This document shows, one piece after another, positions 51,875 through 64,000 of a stretch of DNA of 64,000 nt. Made by a program: the position numbers and the translations under genes. Position 1 is the stretch's first letter; every line of letters starts with the position of its first letter. Source of the DNA: Schistosoma mansoni (Eukaryota > Platyhelminthes > Trematoda > Strigeidida > Schistosomatidae); contig NC_031497.1 in the NCBI RefSeq assembly GCF_000237925.1, positions 18,343,705 to 18,407,704 on the forward strand, in the 5' to 3' direction. The notes below the pieces were generated by a model that was not told the origin of the DNA, did not search any database, and was given only the letters and a program-made list of their open reading frames with translations.

Positions 51875-51891
51875 ACCGCCAAAGCGAGTAC
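51786..51891 (-). ncRNA. U6: U6 spliceosomal snRNA gene, copy 1 (variant)
   Basis: 106 nt on the minus strand from GTACTCGC to the terminator TTTT (plus AAAA 51786-51789). It holds the ACAGAGA box, AGATTAGCATGGCCCC, CTGCGCAAGGATGACACGC and GTTCCATATTTT, as in U6 of other animals. Two bases differ from the other copies: CTTTGG near the 5' end and GTGAGGCG near the 3' end. U6 is the catalytic RNA of the spliceosome, made by RNA polymerase III. A TATA-like TATGATA lies at about -31. Confidence 0.95.
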
Positions 51892-52279
51892 GGATTTCGC
51901 ACATCACTAACTCACTATCATACCATACAAATGGCTTGTCTCGTTCATTCACTCATTTGCACATCTCACATAAAGCTCTCTTCAACAGATCCAGTCAACA
52001 TACACACACACATCAATATGCATTATTCCAACACAAATACAACACCCAATACACCAAATCAACACACAATTCAGCATCACAAACAACACTGAATCATTCA
52101 CTTCTATTCAGTAGTATAGTAATCCACAACTATATTTTTAAACAACCAAATGCACATACACTCAAACAAACAAATAAACAAACAAACACACACACACAGA
52201 TACATTGACTCAATAGAGTTGGAAAACAATCCAAAACAATTCATTGTCAGCTATGCCTCTTCGAAAACAAGGGGAGAGA

Positions 52280-52479
52280 NNNNNNNNNNNNNNNNNNNNN
52301 NNNNNNNNNNNNNNNNNNNNNNNNNNNNNNNNNNNNNNNNNNNNNNNNNNNNNNNNNNNNNNNNNNNNNNNNNNNNNNNNNNNNNNNNNNNNNNNNNNNN
52401 NNNNNNNNNNNNNNNNNNNNNNNNNNNNNNNNNNNNNNNNNNNNNNNNNNNNNNNNNNNNNNNNNNNNNNNNNNNNNNN
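52280..52479. other. Assembly gap, 200 N
   Basis: Exactly 200 N. Just left of it the monomer sequence deviates (GCCTCTTCGAAAACAAGGGG for the usual GCCTCTTCATAAAACAAGG), so the contig end is low quality. The marker spacing across it is 1147 bp where about 1430 is expected. Confidence 0.99.
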
Positions 52480-53929
52480 GGTTGGAATATGGGTTAATTG
52501 GAGACCAGTACAATGTCATCTGATGATACTGTTGTTGTACACCACCATGATCCAATGCAAGAGATTTTGGAGACTATGTACATCGCTGCCGCTTCCTTCT
52601 TGTCTCCCCTCACATCAATAAGTCCTCTTCGGCTTGACTGAATTATCTTGCAATGGTCACCAGTCATAGTGTATTCGGTCGTCACAACACGATCTTCTCT
52701 TCATTGTTGTACAGTGAGTGATGTCGATCAGTTAGTTAGTGAGGAAATGAAACAACCGCTCAGCCACATGTCACCACTGGTCAGTCGGCGGTCAATCTGA
52801 GGACCGATCGTGTAGCTCACTCGTGGTGTATCAGGGAGGATGGAGAGTGAGTGAACTCTGTGGCATCAGCCATCACACTGAGTGGTTGTGGTGACAGGGA
52901 GTGTGGATTTGGGAGATGAGAATGGAGTGTGGAAAATATGGAACAAAACAATTCATTGTCAGCTATGCCTCTTCATAAAACAAGGTGGATGAGATTGACA
53001 AGCATACATCTAGACCACTGATACACTGAACATGTACATTCACATGAATATCTCATCGACCACCGATTATTGTCATTGTGATCGTCGCCGTCATCATTAT
53101 CACCAACTGCATCCAATATCGTACAAATGACCATTCCAGAAGTGGTGGTCATGATGATGATGATGATGATGGTGTTGGTGGTGACTTGCTCACTTTGAAA
53201 TACATTTCTATACCAGTACTCCTCTATCTCGTCTATTATTACTCTATGAATTATAACGGCACATTGACTACGTAAAACCCATTATCACAAACTGACTTGG
53301 CAAACAAACAATGCTATCGCACACGACAATAACACCAGAGACAAAACACAATGACAATTAACACGGGGTTTCACTCATTCTCATTCAAACGTCTTCATTG
53401 AAACACACATTACAAAGGAACACAAACGGTCTTAATCTGTGTGTATTCATTAACATGAAACGTGTGTTAACAGATAGGTTGGAATATGGGTTAATTGGAG
53501 ACCAGTACAATGTCATCTGATGATACTGTTGTTGTACACCACCATGATCCAATGCAAGAGATTTTGGAGACTATGTACATCGCTGCCGCTTCCTTCTTGT
53601 CTCCCCTCACATCAATAAGTCCTCTTCGGCTTGACTGAATTATCTTGCAATGGTCACCAGTCATAGTGTATTCGGTCGTCACAACACGATCTTCTCTTCA
53701 TTGTTGTACAGTGAGTGATGTCGATCAGTTAGTTAGTGAGGAAATGAAACAACCGCTCAGCCACATGTCACCACTGGTCAGTCGGCGGTCAATCTGAGGA
53801 CCGATCGTGTAGCTCACTCGTGGTGTATCAGGGAGGATGGAGAGTGAGTGAACTCTGTGGCATCAGCCATCACACTGAGTGGTTGTGGTGACAGGGAGTG
53901 TGGATTTGGGAGATGAGAATGGAGTGTGG

Positions 53930-54035
53930 AAAATATGGAACGCTTCACGATTTTGCGTGTCATCCTTGCGCAGGGGCCATGCTAATCTTCTCTGTATCGT
54001 TCCAACTTTAGTATATGTACCGCCGAAGCGAGTAC
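53930..54035 (-). ncRNA. U6: U6 snRNA gene, copy 2
   Basis: Same layout. One base differs (AAAGTTGG for AAATTGG just before the ACAGAGA box). Same upstream sequence and TTTT terminator. Confidence 0.95.
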
Positions 54036-55360
54036 GGATTTCGCACATCACTAACTCACTATCATACCATACAAATGGCTTGTCTCGTTCATTCACTCAT
54101 TTGCACATCTCACATAAAGCTCTCTTCAACAGATCCAGTCAGCATACACACACATCAATATGCATTATTCCAACACAAATACAACACCCAATACACCAAA
54201 TCAACACACAATTCAGCATCACAAACAACACTGAATCATTCACTTCTATTCAGTAGTATAGTAATCCACAACTATATTTTTAAACAACCAAATGCACATA
54301 CACTCAAACAAACAAATAAACAAACACACACACACACAGATACATTGACTCAATAGAGTTGGAAAACAATCCAAAACAATTCATTGTCAGCTATGCCTCT
54401 TCATAAAACAAGGTGGATGAGATTGACAAGCATACATCTAGACCACTGATACACTGAACATGTACATTCACATGAATATCTCATCGACCACCGATTATTG
54501 TCATTGTGATCGTCGCCGTCATCATTATCACCAACTGCATCCAATATCGTACAAATGACCATTCCAGAAGTGGTGGTCATGATGATGATGATGATGATGA
54601 TGGTGTTGGTGGTGACTTGCTCACTTTGAAATACATTTCTATACCAGTACTCCTCTATCTCGTCTATTATTACTCTATGAATTATAACGGCACATTGACC
54701 ACGTAAAACCCATTATCACAAACTGACTTGGCAAACAAACAATGCTATCGCACACGACAATAACACCAGAGACAAAACACAATGACAATTAACACGGGGT
54801 TTCACTCATTCTCATTCAAACGTCTTCATTGAAACACACATTACAAAGGAACACAAACGGTCTTAATCTGTGTGTATTCATTAACATGAAACGTGTGTTA
54901 ACAGATAGGTTGGAATATGGGTTAATTGGAGACCAGTACAATGTCATCTGATGATACTGTTGTTGTACACCACCATGATCCAATGCAAGAGATTTTGGAG
55001 ACTATGTACATCGCTGCCGCTTCCTTCTTGTCTCCCCTCACATCAATAAGTCCTCTTCGGCTTGACTGAATTATCTTGCAATGGTCACCAGTCATAGTGT
55101 ATTCGGTCGTCACAACACGATCTTCTCTTCATTGTTGTACAGTGAGTGATGTCGATCAGTTAGTTAGTGAGGAAATGAAACAACCGCTCAGCCACATGTC
55201 ACCACTGGTCAGTCGGCGGTCAATCTGAGGACCGATCGTGTAGCTCACTCGTGGTGTATCAGGGAGGATGGAGAGTGAGTGAACTCTGTGGCATCAGCCA
55301 TCACACTGAGTGGTTGTGGTGACAGGGAGTGTGGATTTGGGAGATGAGAATGGAGTGTGG

Positions 55361-55409
55361 AAAATATGGAACGCTTCACGATTTTGCGTGTCATCCTTGC
55401 GCAGGGGCC

Positions 55410-55449
<40 letters not shown>

Positions 55450-55466
55450 ACCGCCGAAGCGAGTAC
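55361..55466 (-). ncRNA. U6: U6 snRNA gene, copy 3 (consensus)
   Basis: Full 106-nt U6 with ACAGAGA, AGC triad and intramolecular stem-loop text, ending TTTT. Identical to copies 4 and 5. Confidence 0.97.
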
Positions 55467-55489
55467 GGATTTCGCACATCACTAACTCA

Positions 55490-55497
55490 CTATCATA
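55490..55497 (-). promoter_or_regulatory. TATA-like box of U6 (shown for copy 3)
   Basis: Minus-strand TATGATAG at about -31 to -24 from the U6 start, where the TATA box of type-3 Pol III promoters lies. The same text precedes the other four copies. No other promoter element can be named; an octamer-like GTGCAAAT lies further upstream. Confidence 0.45.
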
Positions 55498-56790
55498 CCA
55501 TACAAATGGCTTGTCTCGTTCATTCACTCATTTGCACACCTCACATAAAGCTCTCTTCAACAGATCCAGTCAACATACACACACACATCAATATGCATTA
55601 TTCCAACACAAATACAACACCCAATACACCAAATCAACACACAATTCAGCATCACAAACAACACTGAATCATTCACTTCTATTCAGTAGTATAGTAATCC
55701 ACAACTATATTTTTAAACAACCAAATGCACATACACTCAAACAAACAAATAAACAAACACACACACACACAGATACATTGACTCAATAGAGTTGGAAAAC
55801 AATCCAAAACAATTCATTGTCAGCTATGCCTCTTCATAAAACAAGGTGGATGAGATTGACAAGCATACATCTAGACCACTGATACACTGAACATGTACAT
55901 TCACATGAATATCTCATCGACCACCGATTATTGTCATTGTGATCGTCGCCGTCATCATTATCACCAACTGCATCCAATATCGTACAAATGACCATTCCAG
56001 AAGTGGTGGTCATGATGATGATGATGATGATGGTGTTGGTGGTGACTTGCTCACTTTGAAATACATTTCTATACCAGTACTCCTCTATCTCGTCTATTAT
56101 TACTCTATGAATTATAACGGCACATTGACCACGTAAAACCCATTATCACAAACTGACTTGGCAAACAAACAATGCTATCGCACACGACAATAACACCAGA
56201 GACAAAACACAATGACAATTAACACGGGGTTTCACTCATTCTCATTCAAACGTCTTCATTGAAACACACATTACAAAGGAACACAAACGGTCTTAATCTG
56301 TGTGTATTCATTAACATGAAACGTGTGTTAACAGATAGGTTGGAATATGGGTTAATTGGAGACCAGTACAATGTCATCTGATGATACTGTTGTTGTACAC
56401 CACCATGATCCAATGCAAGAGATTTTGGAGACTATGTACATCGCTGCCGCTTCCTTCTTGTCTCCCCTCACATCAATAAGTCCTCTTCGGCTTGACTGAA
56501 TTATCTTGCAATGGTCACCAGTCATAGTGTATTCGGTCGTCACAACACGATCTTCTCTTCATTGTTGTACAGTGAGTGATGTCGATCAGTTAGTTAGTGA
56601 GGAAATGAAACAACCGCTCAGCCACATGTCACCACTGGTCAGTCGGCGGTCAATCTGAGGACCGATCGTGTAGCTCACTCGTGGTGTATCAGGGAGGATG
56701 GAGAGTGAGTGAACTCTGTGGCATCAGCCATCACACTGAGTGGTTGTGGTGACAGGGAGTGTGGATTTGGGAGATGAGAATGGAGTGTGG

Positions 56791-56839
56791 AAAATATGGA
56801 ACGCTTCACGATTTTGCGTGTCATCCTTGCGCAGGGGCC

Positions 56840-56879
<40 letters not shown>

Positions 56880-56896
56880 ACCGCCGAAGCGAGTAC
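56791..56896 (-). ncRNA. U6: U6 snRNA gene, copy 4 (consensus)
   Basis: Identical to copy 3 by eye, with the same TATA-like upstream box. Confidence 0.97.
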
Positions 56897-58212
56897 GGAT
56901 TTCGCACATCACTAACTCACTATCATACCATACAAATGGCTTGTCTCGTTCATTCACTCATTTGCACATCTCACATAAAGCTCTCTTCAACAGATCCAGT
57001 CAGCATACACACACATCAATATGCATTATTCCAACACAAATACAACACCCAATACACCAAATCAACACACAATTCAGCATCACAAACAACACTGAATCAT
57101 TCACTTCTATTCAGTAGTATAGTAATCCACAACTATATTTTTAAACAACCAAATGCACATACACTCAAACAAACAAATAAACAAACAAACACACACACAG
57201 ATACATTGACTCAATAGAGTTGGAAAACAATCCAAAACAATTCATTGTCAGCTATGCCTCTTCATAAAACAAGGTGGATGAGATTGACAAGCATACATCT
57301 AGACCACTGATACACTGAACATGTACATTCACATGAATATCTCATCGACCACCGATTATTGTCATTGTGATCGTCGCCGTCATCATTATCACCAACTGCA
57401 TCCAATATCGTACAAATGACCATTCCAGAAGTGGTGGTCATGATGATGATGATGGTGTTGGTGGTGACTTGCTCACTTTGAAATACATTTCTATACCAGT
57501 ACTCCTCTATCTCGTCTATTATTACTCTATGAATTATAACGGCACATTGACCACGTAAAACCCATTATCACAAACTGACTTGGCAAACAAACAATGCTAT
57601 CGCACACGACAATAACACCAGAGACAAAACACAATGACAATTAACACGGGGTTTCACTCATTCTCATTCAAACGTCTTCATTGAAACACACATTACAAAG
57701 GAACACAAACGGTCTTAATCTGTGTGTATTCATTAACATGAAACGTGTGTTAACAGATAGGTTGGAATATGGGTTAATTGGAGACCAGTACAATGTCATC
57801 TGATGATACTGTTGTTGTACACCACCATGATCCAATGCAAGAGATTTTGGAGACTATGTACATCGCTGCCGCTTCCTTCTTGTCTCCCCTCACATCAATA
57901 AGTCCTCTTCGGCTTGACTGAATTATCTTGCAATGGTCACCAGTCATAGTGTATTCGGTCGTCACAACACGATCTTCTCTTCATTGTTGTACAGTGAGTG
58001 ACGTCGATCAGTTAGTTAGTGAGGAAATGAAACAACCGCTCAGCCACATGTCACCACTGGTCAGTCGGCGGTCAATCTGAGGACCGATCGTGTAGCTCAC
58101 TCGTGGTGTATCAGGGAGGATGGAGAGTGAGTGAACTCTGTGGCATCAGCCATCACACTGAGTGGTTGTGGTGACAGGGAGTGTGGATTTGGGAGATGAG
58201 AATGGAGTGTGG

Positions 58213-58261
58213 AAAATATGGAACGCTTCACGATTTTGCGTGTCATCCTTGCGCAGGGGCC

Positions 58262-58301
<40 letters not shown>

Positions 58302-58318
58302 ACCGCCGAAGCGAGTAC
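58213..58318 (-). ncRNA. U6: U6 snRNA gene, copy 5 (consensus)
   Basis: Identical to copies 3 and 4 by eye. It is the last U6 before the second gap; no monomer to its right in the window has U6. Confidence 0.97.
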
Positions 58319-59244
58319 GGATTTCGCACATCACTAACTCACTATCATACCATACAAATGGCTTGTCTCGTTCATTCACTCATTTGCACATCTCACATAA
58401 AGCTCTCTTCAACAGATCCAGTCAACATACACACACACATCAATATGCATTATTCCAACACAAATACAACACCCAATACACCAAATCAACACACAATTCA
58501 GCATCACAAACAACACTGAATCATTCACTTCTATTCAGTAGTATAGTAATCCACAACTATATTTTTAAACAACCAAATGCACATACACTCAAACAAACAA
58601 ATAAACAAACAAACACACACACACACAGATACATTGACTCAATAGAGTTGGAAAACAATCCAAAACAATTCATTGTCAGCTATGCCTCTTCATAAAACAA
58701 GGTGGATGAGATTGACAAGCATACATCTAGACCACTGATACACTGAACATGTACATTCACATGAATATCTCATCGACCACCGATTATTGTCATTGTGATC
58801 GTCGCCGTCATCATTATCACCAACTGCATCCAATATCGTACAAATGACCATTCCAGAAGTGGTGGTCATGATGATGATGATGATGATGGTGTTGGTGGTG
58901 ACTTGCTCACTTTGAAATACATTTCTATACCAGTACTCCTCTATCTCGTCTATTATTACTCTATGAATTATAACGGCACATTGACCACGTAAAACCCATT
59001 ATCACAAACTGACTTGGCAAACAAACAATGCTATCGCACACGACAATAACACCAGAGACAAAACACAATGACAATTAACACGGGGTTTCACTCATTCTCA
59101 TTCAAACGTCTTCATTGAAACACACATTACAAAGGAACACAAACGGTCTTAATCTGTGTGTATTCATTAACATGAAACGTGTGTTAACAGATAGGTTGGA
59201 ATATGGGGTAATTGGAGACCAGTACAATGTCAGAATGACACCAC

Positions 59245-59444
59245 NNNNNNNNNNNNNNNNNNNNNNNNNNNNNNNNNNNNNNNNNNNNNNNNNNNNNNNN
59301 NNNNNNNNNNNNNNNNNNNNNNNNNNNNNNNNNNNNNNNNNNNNNNNNNNNNNNNNNNNNNNNNNNNNNNNNNNNNNNNNNNNNNNNNNNNNNNNNNNNN
59401 NNNNNNNNNNNNNNNNNNNNNNNNNNNNNNNNNNNNNNNNNNNN
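59245..59444. other. Assembly gap, 200 N
   Basis: Exactly 200 N. The last bases before it (GTCAGAATGACACCAC) already depart from the monomer. A foreign piece follows on the right. Confidence 0.99.
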
Positions 59445-59866
59445 TCATTAATTATCTTATTTTCTATGTTACCATCTATGTGTGTACAATTTAAATTATT
59501 TGAAAAAATATATTGATAATATTGATCATTTAAAGTGATATTATTAATTTTTAATTTTTTTATAATATAATTTTGATAATGATTTTTATTCCAAAATGGT
59601 ATTGTTTTAGGGATAGGATAAATTGATACTTCATGAGATGTTTGTCCAATAATCATTGGTTTATTATTATTATGATTATTATTATTTGAATTGATCATTT
59701 TATTCCATAAATCAATATTTATAAATTTATTATCATTAATCAATATATTAATAAAATTATTGATTTTATCATGATTATTATTTAATTCATTTATAGATGG
59801 TCACAGAATGTTCATGGTCGTTAGTTTTAGGAAAAGCGTAAGTTCTACCTTGATGATTATGCGAAT
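59445..59866 (-). other. AT-rich foreign piece inside the array, possibly coding
   Basis: Not part of the monomer. The minus strand is open from about 59800 to the gap: about 119 codons rich in Asn, Ile and Lys, with SHEVSIYPIPKTIPFW. It could be an exon of a gene of unknown function, joined here by true insertion or by misassembly at the gap. The array resumes at GTCGTACAAATGACC. Confidence 0.5.
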
Positions 59867-62800
59867 GTCGTACAAATGACCATTCCAGAAGTGGTGGTCA
59901 TGATGATGATGATGATGATGGTGTTGGTGGTGACTTGCTCACTTTGAAATACATTTCTATACCAGTACTCCTCTATCTCGTCTATTATTACTCTATGAAT
60001 TATAACGGCACATTGACCACGTAAAACCCATTATCACAAACTGACTTGGCAAACAAACAATGCTATCGCACACGACAATAACACCAGAGACAAAACACAG
60101 TGACAATTAACACGGGGTTTCACTCATTCTCATTCAAACGTCTTCATTGAAACACACATTACAAAGGAACACAAACGGTCTTAATCTGTGTGTATTCATT
60201 AACATGAAACGTGTGTTAACAGATAGGTTGGAATATGGGTTAATTGGAGACCAGTACAATGTCATCTGATGATACTGTTGTTGTACACCACCATGATCCA
60301 ATGCAAGAGATTTTGGAGACTATGTACATCGCTGCCGCTTCCTTCTTGTCTCCCCTCACATCAATAAGTCCTCTTCGGCTTGACTGAATTATCTTGCAAT
60401 GGTCACCAGTCATAGTGTATTCGGTCGTCACAACACGATCTTCTCTTCATTGTTGTACAGTGAGTGATGTCGATCAGTTAGTTAGTGAGGAAATGAAACA
60501 ACCGCTCAGCCACATGTCACCACTGGTCAGTCGGCGGTCAATCTGAGGACCGATCGTGTAGCTCACTCGTGGTGTATCAGGGAGGATGGAGAGTGAGTGA
60601 ACTCTGTGGCATCAGCCATCACACTGAGTGGTTGTGGTGACAGGGAGTGTGGATTTGGGAGATGAGAATGGAGTGTGGAAAATATGGAACAAAACAATTC
60701 ATTGTCAGCTATGCCTCTTCATAAAACAAGGTGGATGAGATTGACAAGCATACATCTAGACCACTGATACACTGAACATGTACATTCACATGAATATCTC
60801 ATCGACCACCGATTATTGTCATTGTGATCGTCGCCGTCATCATTATCACCAACTGCATCCAATATCGTACAAATGACCATTCCAGAAGTGGTGGTCATGA
60901 TGATGATGATGATGATGGTGTTGGTGGTGACTTGCTCACTTTGAAATACATTTCTATACCAGTACTCCTCTATCTCGTCTATTATTACTCTATGAATTAT
61001 AACGGCACATTGACCACGTAAAACCCATTATCACAAACTGACTTGGCAAACAAACAATGCTATCGCACACGACAATAACACCAGAGACAAAACACAGTGA
61101 CAATTAACACGGGGTTTCACTCATTCTCATTCAAACGTCTTCATTGAAACACACATCACAAAGGAACACAAACGGTCTTAATCTGTGTGTATTCATTAAC
61201 ATGAAACGTGTGTTAACAGATAGGTTGGAATATGGGTTAATTGGAGACCAGTACAATGTCATCTGATGATACTGTTGTTGTACACCACCATGATCCAATG
61301 CAAGAGATTTTGGAGACTATGTACATCGCTGCCGCTTCCTTCTTGTCTCCCCTCACATCAATAAGTCCTCTTCGGCTTGACTGAATTATCTTGCAATGGT
61401 CACCAGTCATAGTGTATTCGGTCGTCACAACACGATCTTCTCTTCATTGTTGTACAGTGAGTGATGTCGATCAGTTAGTTAGTGAGGAAATGAAACAACC
61501 GCTCAGCCACATGTCACCACTGGTCAGTCGGCGGTCAATCTGAGGACCGATCGTGTAGCTCACTCGTGGTGTATCAGGGAGGATGGAGAGTGAGTGAACT
61601 CTGTGGCATCAGCCATCACACTGAGTGGTTGTGGTGACAGGGAGTGTGGATTTGGGAGATGAGAATGGAGTGTGGAAAATATGGAACAAAACAATTCATT
61701 GTCAGCTATGCCTCTTCATAAAACAAGGTGGATGAGATTGACAAGCATACATCTAGACCACTGATACACTGAACATGTACATTCACATGAATATCTCATC
61801 GACCACCGATTATTGTCATTGTGATCGTCGCCGTCATCATTATCACCAACTGCATCCAATATCGTACAAATGACCATTCCAGAAGTGGTGGTCATGATGA
61901 TGATGATGATGATGGTGTTGGTGGTGACTTGCTCACTTTGAAATACATTTCTATACCAGTACTCCTCTATCTCGTCTATTATTACTCTATGAATTATAAC
62001 GGCACATTGACCACGTAAAACCCATTATCACAAACTGACTTGGCAAACAAACAATGCTATCGCACACGACAATAACACCAGAGACAAAACACAGTGACAA
62101 TTAACACGGGGTTTCACTCATTCTCATTCAAACGTCTTCATTGAAACACACATTACAAAGGAACACAAACGGTCTTAATCTGTGTGTATTCATTAACATG
62201 AAACGTGTGTTAACAGATAGGTTGGAATATGGGTTAATTGGAGACCAGTACAATGTCATCTGATGATACTGTTGTTGTACACCACCATGATCCAATGCAA
62301 GAGATTTTGGAGACTATGTACATCGCTGCCGCTTCCTTCTTGTCTCCCCTCACATCAATAAGTCCTCTTCGGCTTGACTGAATTATCTTGCAATGGTCAC
62401 CAGTCATAGTGTATTCGGTCGTCACAACACGATCTTCTCTTCATTGTTGTACAGTGAGTGATGTCGATCAGTTAGTTAGTGAGGAAATGAAACAACCGCT
62501 CAGCCACATGTCACCACTGGTCAGTCGGCGGTCAATCTGAGGACCGATCGTGTAGCTCACTCGTGGTGTATCAGGGAGGATGGAGAGTGAGTGAACTCTG
62601 TGGCATCAGCCATCACACTGAGTGGTTGTGGTGACAGGGAGTGTGGATTTGGGAGATGAGAATGGAGTGTGGAAAATATGGAACAAAACAATTCATTGTC
62701 AGCTATGCCTCTTCATAAAACAAGGTGGATGAGATTGACAAGCATACATCTAGACCACTGATACACTGAACATGTACATTCACATGAATATCTCATCGAC

Positions 62801-64000
62801 CACCGATTATTGTCATTGTGATCGTCGCCGTCATCATTATCACCAACTGCATCCAATATCGTACAAATGACCATTCCAGAAGTGGTGGTCATGATGATGA
62901 TGATGATGATGGTGTTGGTGGTGACTTGCTCACTTTGAAATACATTTCTATACCAGTACTCCTCTATCTCGTCTATTATTACTCTATGAATTATAACGGC
63001 ACATTGACCACGTAAAACCCATTATCACAAACTGACTTGGCAAACAAACAATGCTATCGCACACGACAATAACACCAGAGACAAAACACAATGACAATTA
63101 ACACGGGGTTTCACTCATTCTCATTCAAACGTCTTCATTGAAACACACATTACAAAGGAACACAAACGGTCTTAATCTGTGTGTATTCATTAACATGAAA
63201 CGTGTGTTAACAGATAGGTTGGAATATGGGTTAATTGGAGACCAGTACAATGTCATCTGATGATACTGTTGTTGTACACCACCATGATCCAATGCAAGAG
63301 ATTTTGGAGACTATGTACATCGCTGCCGCTTCCTTCTTGTCTCCCCTCACATCAATAAGTCCTCTTCGGCTTGACTGAATTATCTTGCAATGGTCACCAG
63401 TCATAGTGTATTCGGTCGTCACAACACGATCTTCTCTTCATTGTTGTACAGTGAGTGATGTCGATCAGTTAGTTAGTGAGGAAATGAAACAACCGCTCAG
63501 CCACATGTCACCACTGGTCAGTCGGCGGTCAATCTGAGGACCGATCGTGTAGCTCACTCGTGGTGTATCAGGGAGGATGGAGAGTGAGTGAACTCTGTGG
63601 CATCAGCCATCACACTGAGTGGTTGTGGTGACAGGGAGTGTGGATTTGGGAGATGAGAATGGAGTGTGGAAAATATGGAACAAAACAATTCATTGTCAGC
63701 TATGCCTCTTCATAAAACAAGGTGGATGAGATTGACAAGCATACATCTAGACCACTGATACACTGAACATGTACATTCACATGAATATCTCATCGACCAC
63801 CGATTATTGTCATTGTGATCGTCGCCGTCATCATTATCACCAACTGCATCCAATATCGTACAAATGACCATTCCAGAAGTGGTGGTCATGATGATGATGA
63901 TGATGATGGTGTTGGTGGTGACTTGCTCACTTTGAAATACATTTCTATACCAGTACTCCTCTATCTCGTCTATTATTACTCTATGAATTATAACGGCACA
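59867..64000. repeat. Homogeneous sub-array of U6-less 997-bp monomers
   Basis: Four junctions where GTGTGGAAAATATGGAAC runs straight into AAAACAATTCATTG (near 60690, 61687, 62684 and 63681) show the same deletion. Each monomer keeps only the last ~14 nt of U6 and its terminator. Monomers are nearly identical to one another. Confidence 0.92.

Larger units (their letters stand above)
50476..64000. repeat. Tandem array of U6-bearing and U6-less monomers
   Basis: A marker block recurs at 51347, 52494, 53491, 54922, 56352, 57774, about 59210, 60240, 61237, 62234 and 63231. Spacings are 1422-1431 bp where a U6 gene is present and exactly 997 bp where it is absent. Monomers differ by only a few single bases, the CA run length and the number of GAT triplets (four to seven). 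The array starts at about 50476 and runs off the right edge. Two 200-N gaps mean the true copy number is unknown. Small ORFs inside repeat with the monomer and are not evidence of coding. Confidence 0.95.

Noticed and set aside
51735-58695. ORFs of 125-177 codons over the U6 region
   Set aside because: They run through the U6 gene in antisense and into CA-rich repeats; chance frames.
51347-63422. 63-codon minus ORF and 65-codon plus ORF repeated in every monomer
   Set aside because: They recur because the monomers are nearly identical. No family resemblance, and the copy number of the ORF equals that of the repeat, so repetition is not evidence of coding.
50476-64000. CRISPR-like regular repeats
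   Set aside because: The regular spacing is a kilobase-scale tandem array in a eukaryote with U6 genes, not short repeats with unique spacers.

Overview
The window looks like Schistosoma (blood fluke) chromosomal DNA. It is AT-rich and holds two host genes with GT-AG introns. The introns and intergenic DNA are packed with the repeat families known from schistosomes: SMα-type ribozyme SINEs, RTE-clade LINEs of SR2/SR3 type, CR1-clade LINEs, Penelope-like elements and Ty3/Gypsy LTR elements. The species cannot be fixed from the sequence alone.

Left part (1-24 kb). A Gypsy integrase fragment and its 3' LTR open the window, inserted in a ribozyme SINE. A ten-exon minus-strand host gene then runs from 23390 to 2718. 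Joining the exons through good splice sites gives 431 aa that match RMND1/DUF155, the mitochondrial inner-membrane translation factor. No single exon would reveal this; two are 40 and 65 nt and one intron is 49 nt. Its introns hold most of the ribozyme SINE copies plus LINE, Penelope and solo-LTR fossils. A 125-codon ORF of unknown nature (24222-23845) lies just upstream on the same strand.

Middle part (26-45 kb). A second minus-strand host gene, CPPED1-like metallophosphatase, has two coding exons (33928-33332 and 26746-26357). The 6.6 kb intron between them holds two broken RTE LINEs and a solo LTR nested in one of them. From 34.4 to 45.3 kb there is only mobile-element debris: CR1 and RTE LINE pieces, a head-to-head SINE pair and a fold-back element with a Penelope-type tail.

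Right part (45.4-64 kb). A whole-looking Gypsy element (45407-49807) with apparently identical LTRs sits in a CTA microsatellite. From about 50476 to the window end there is one tandem array. Its 1.42-1.43 kb monomers each carry a U6 spliceosomal snRNA gene on the minus strand (five copies). A 997-bp monomer that has lost U6 has taken over the right end. Two 200-N assembly gaps interrupt the array, and a 420-bp AT-rich foreign piece adjoins the second gap.

Most notable: the U6 array with its U6-less derivative, and the ribozyme SINE family, whose terminal inverted repeats match within each copy but differ between copies and whose ribozyme body is often flipped relative to its tail.
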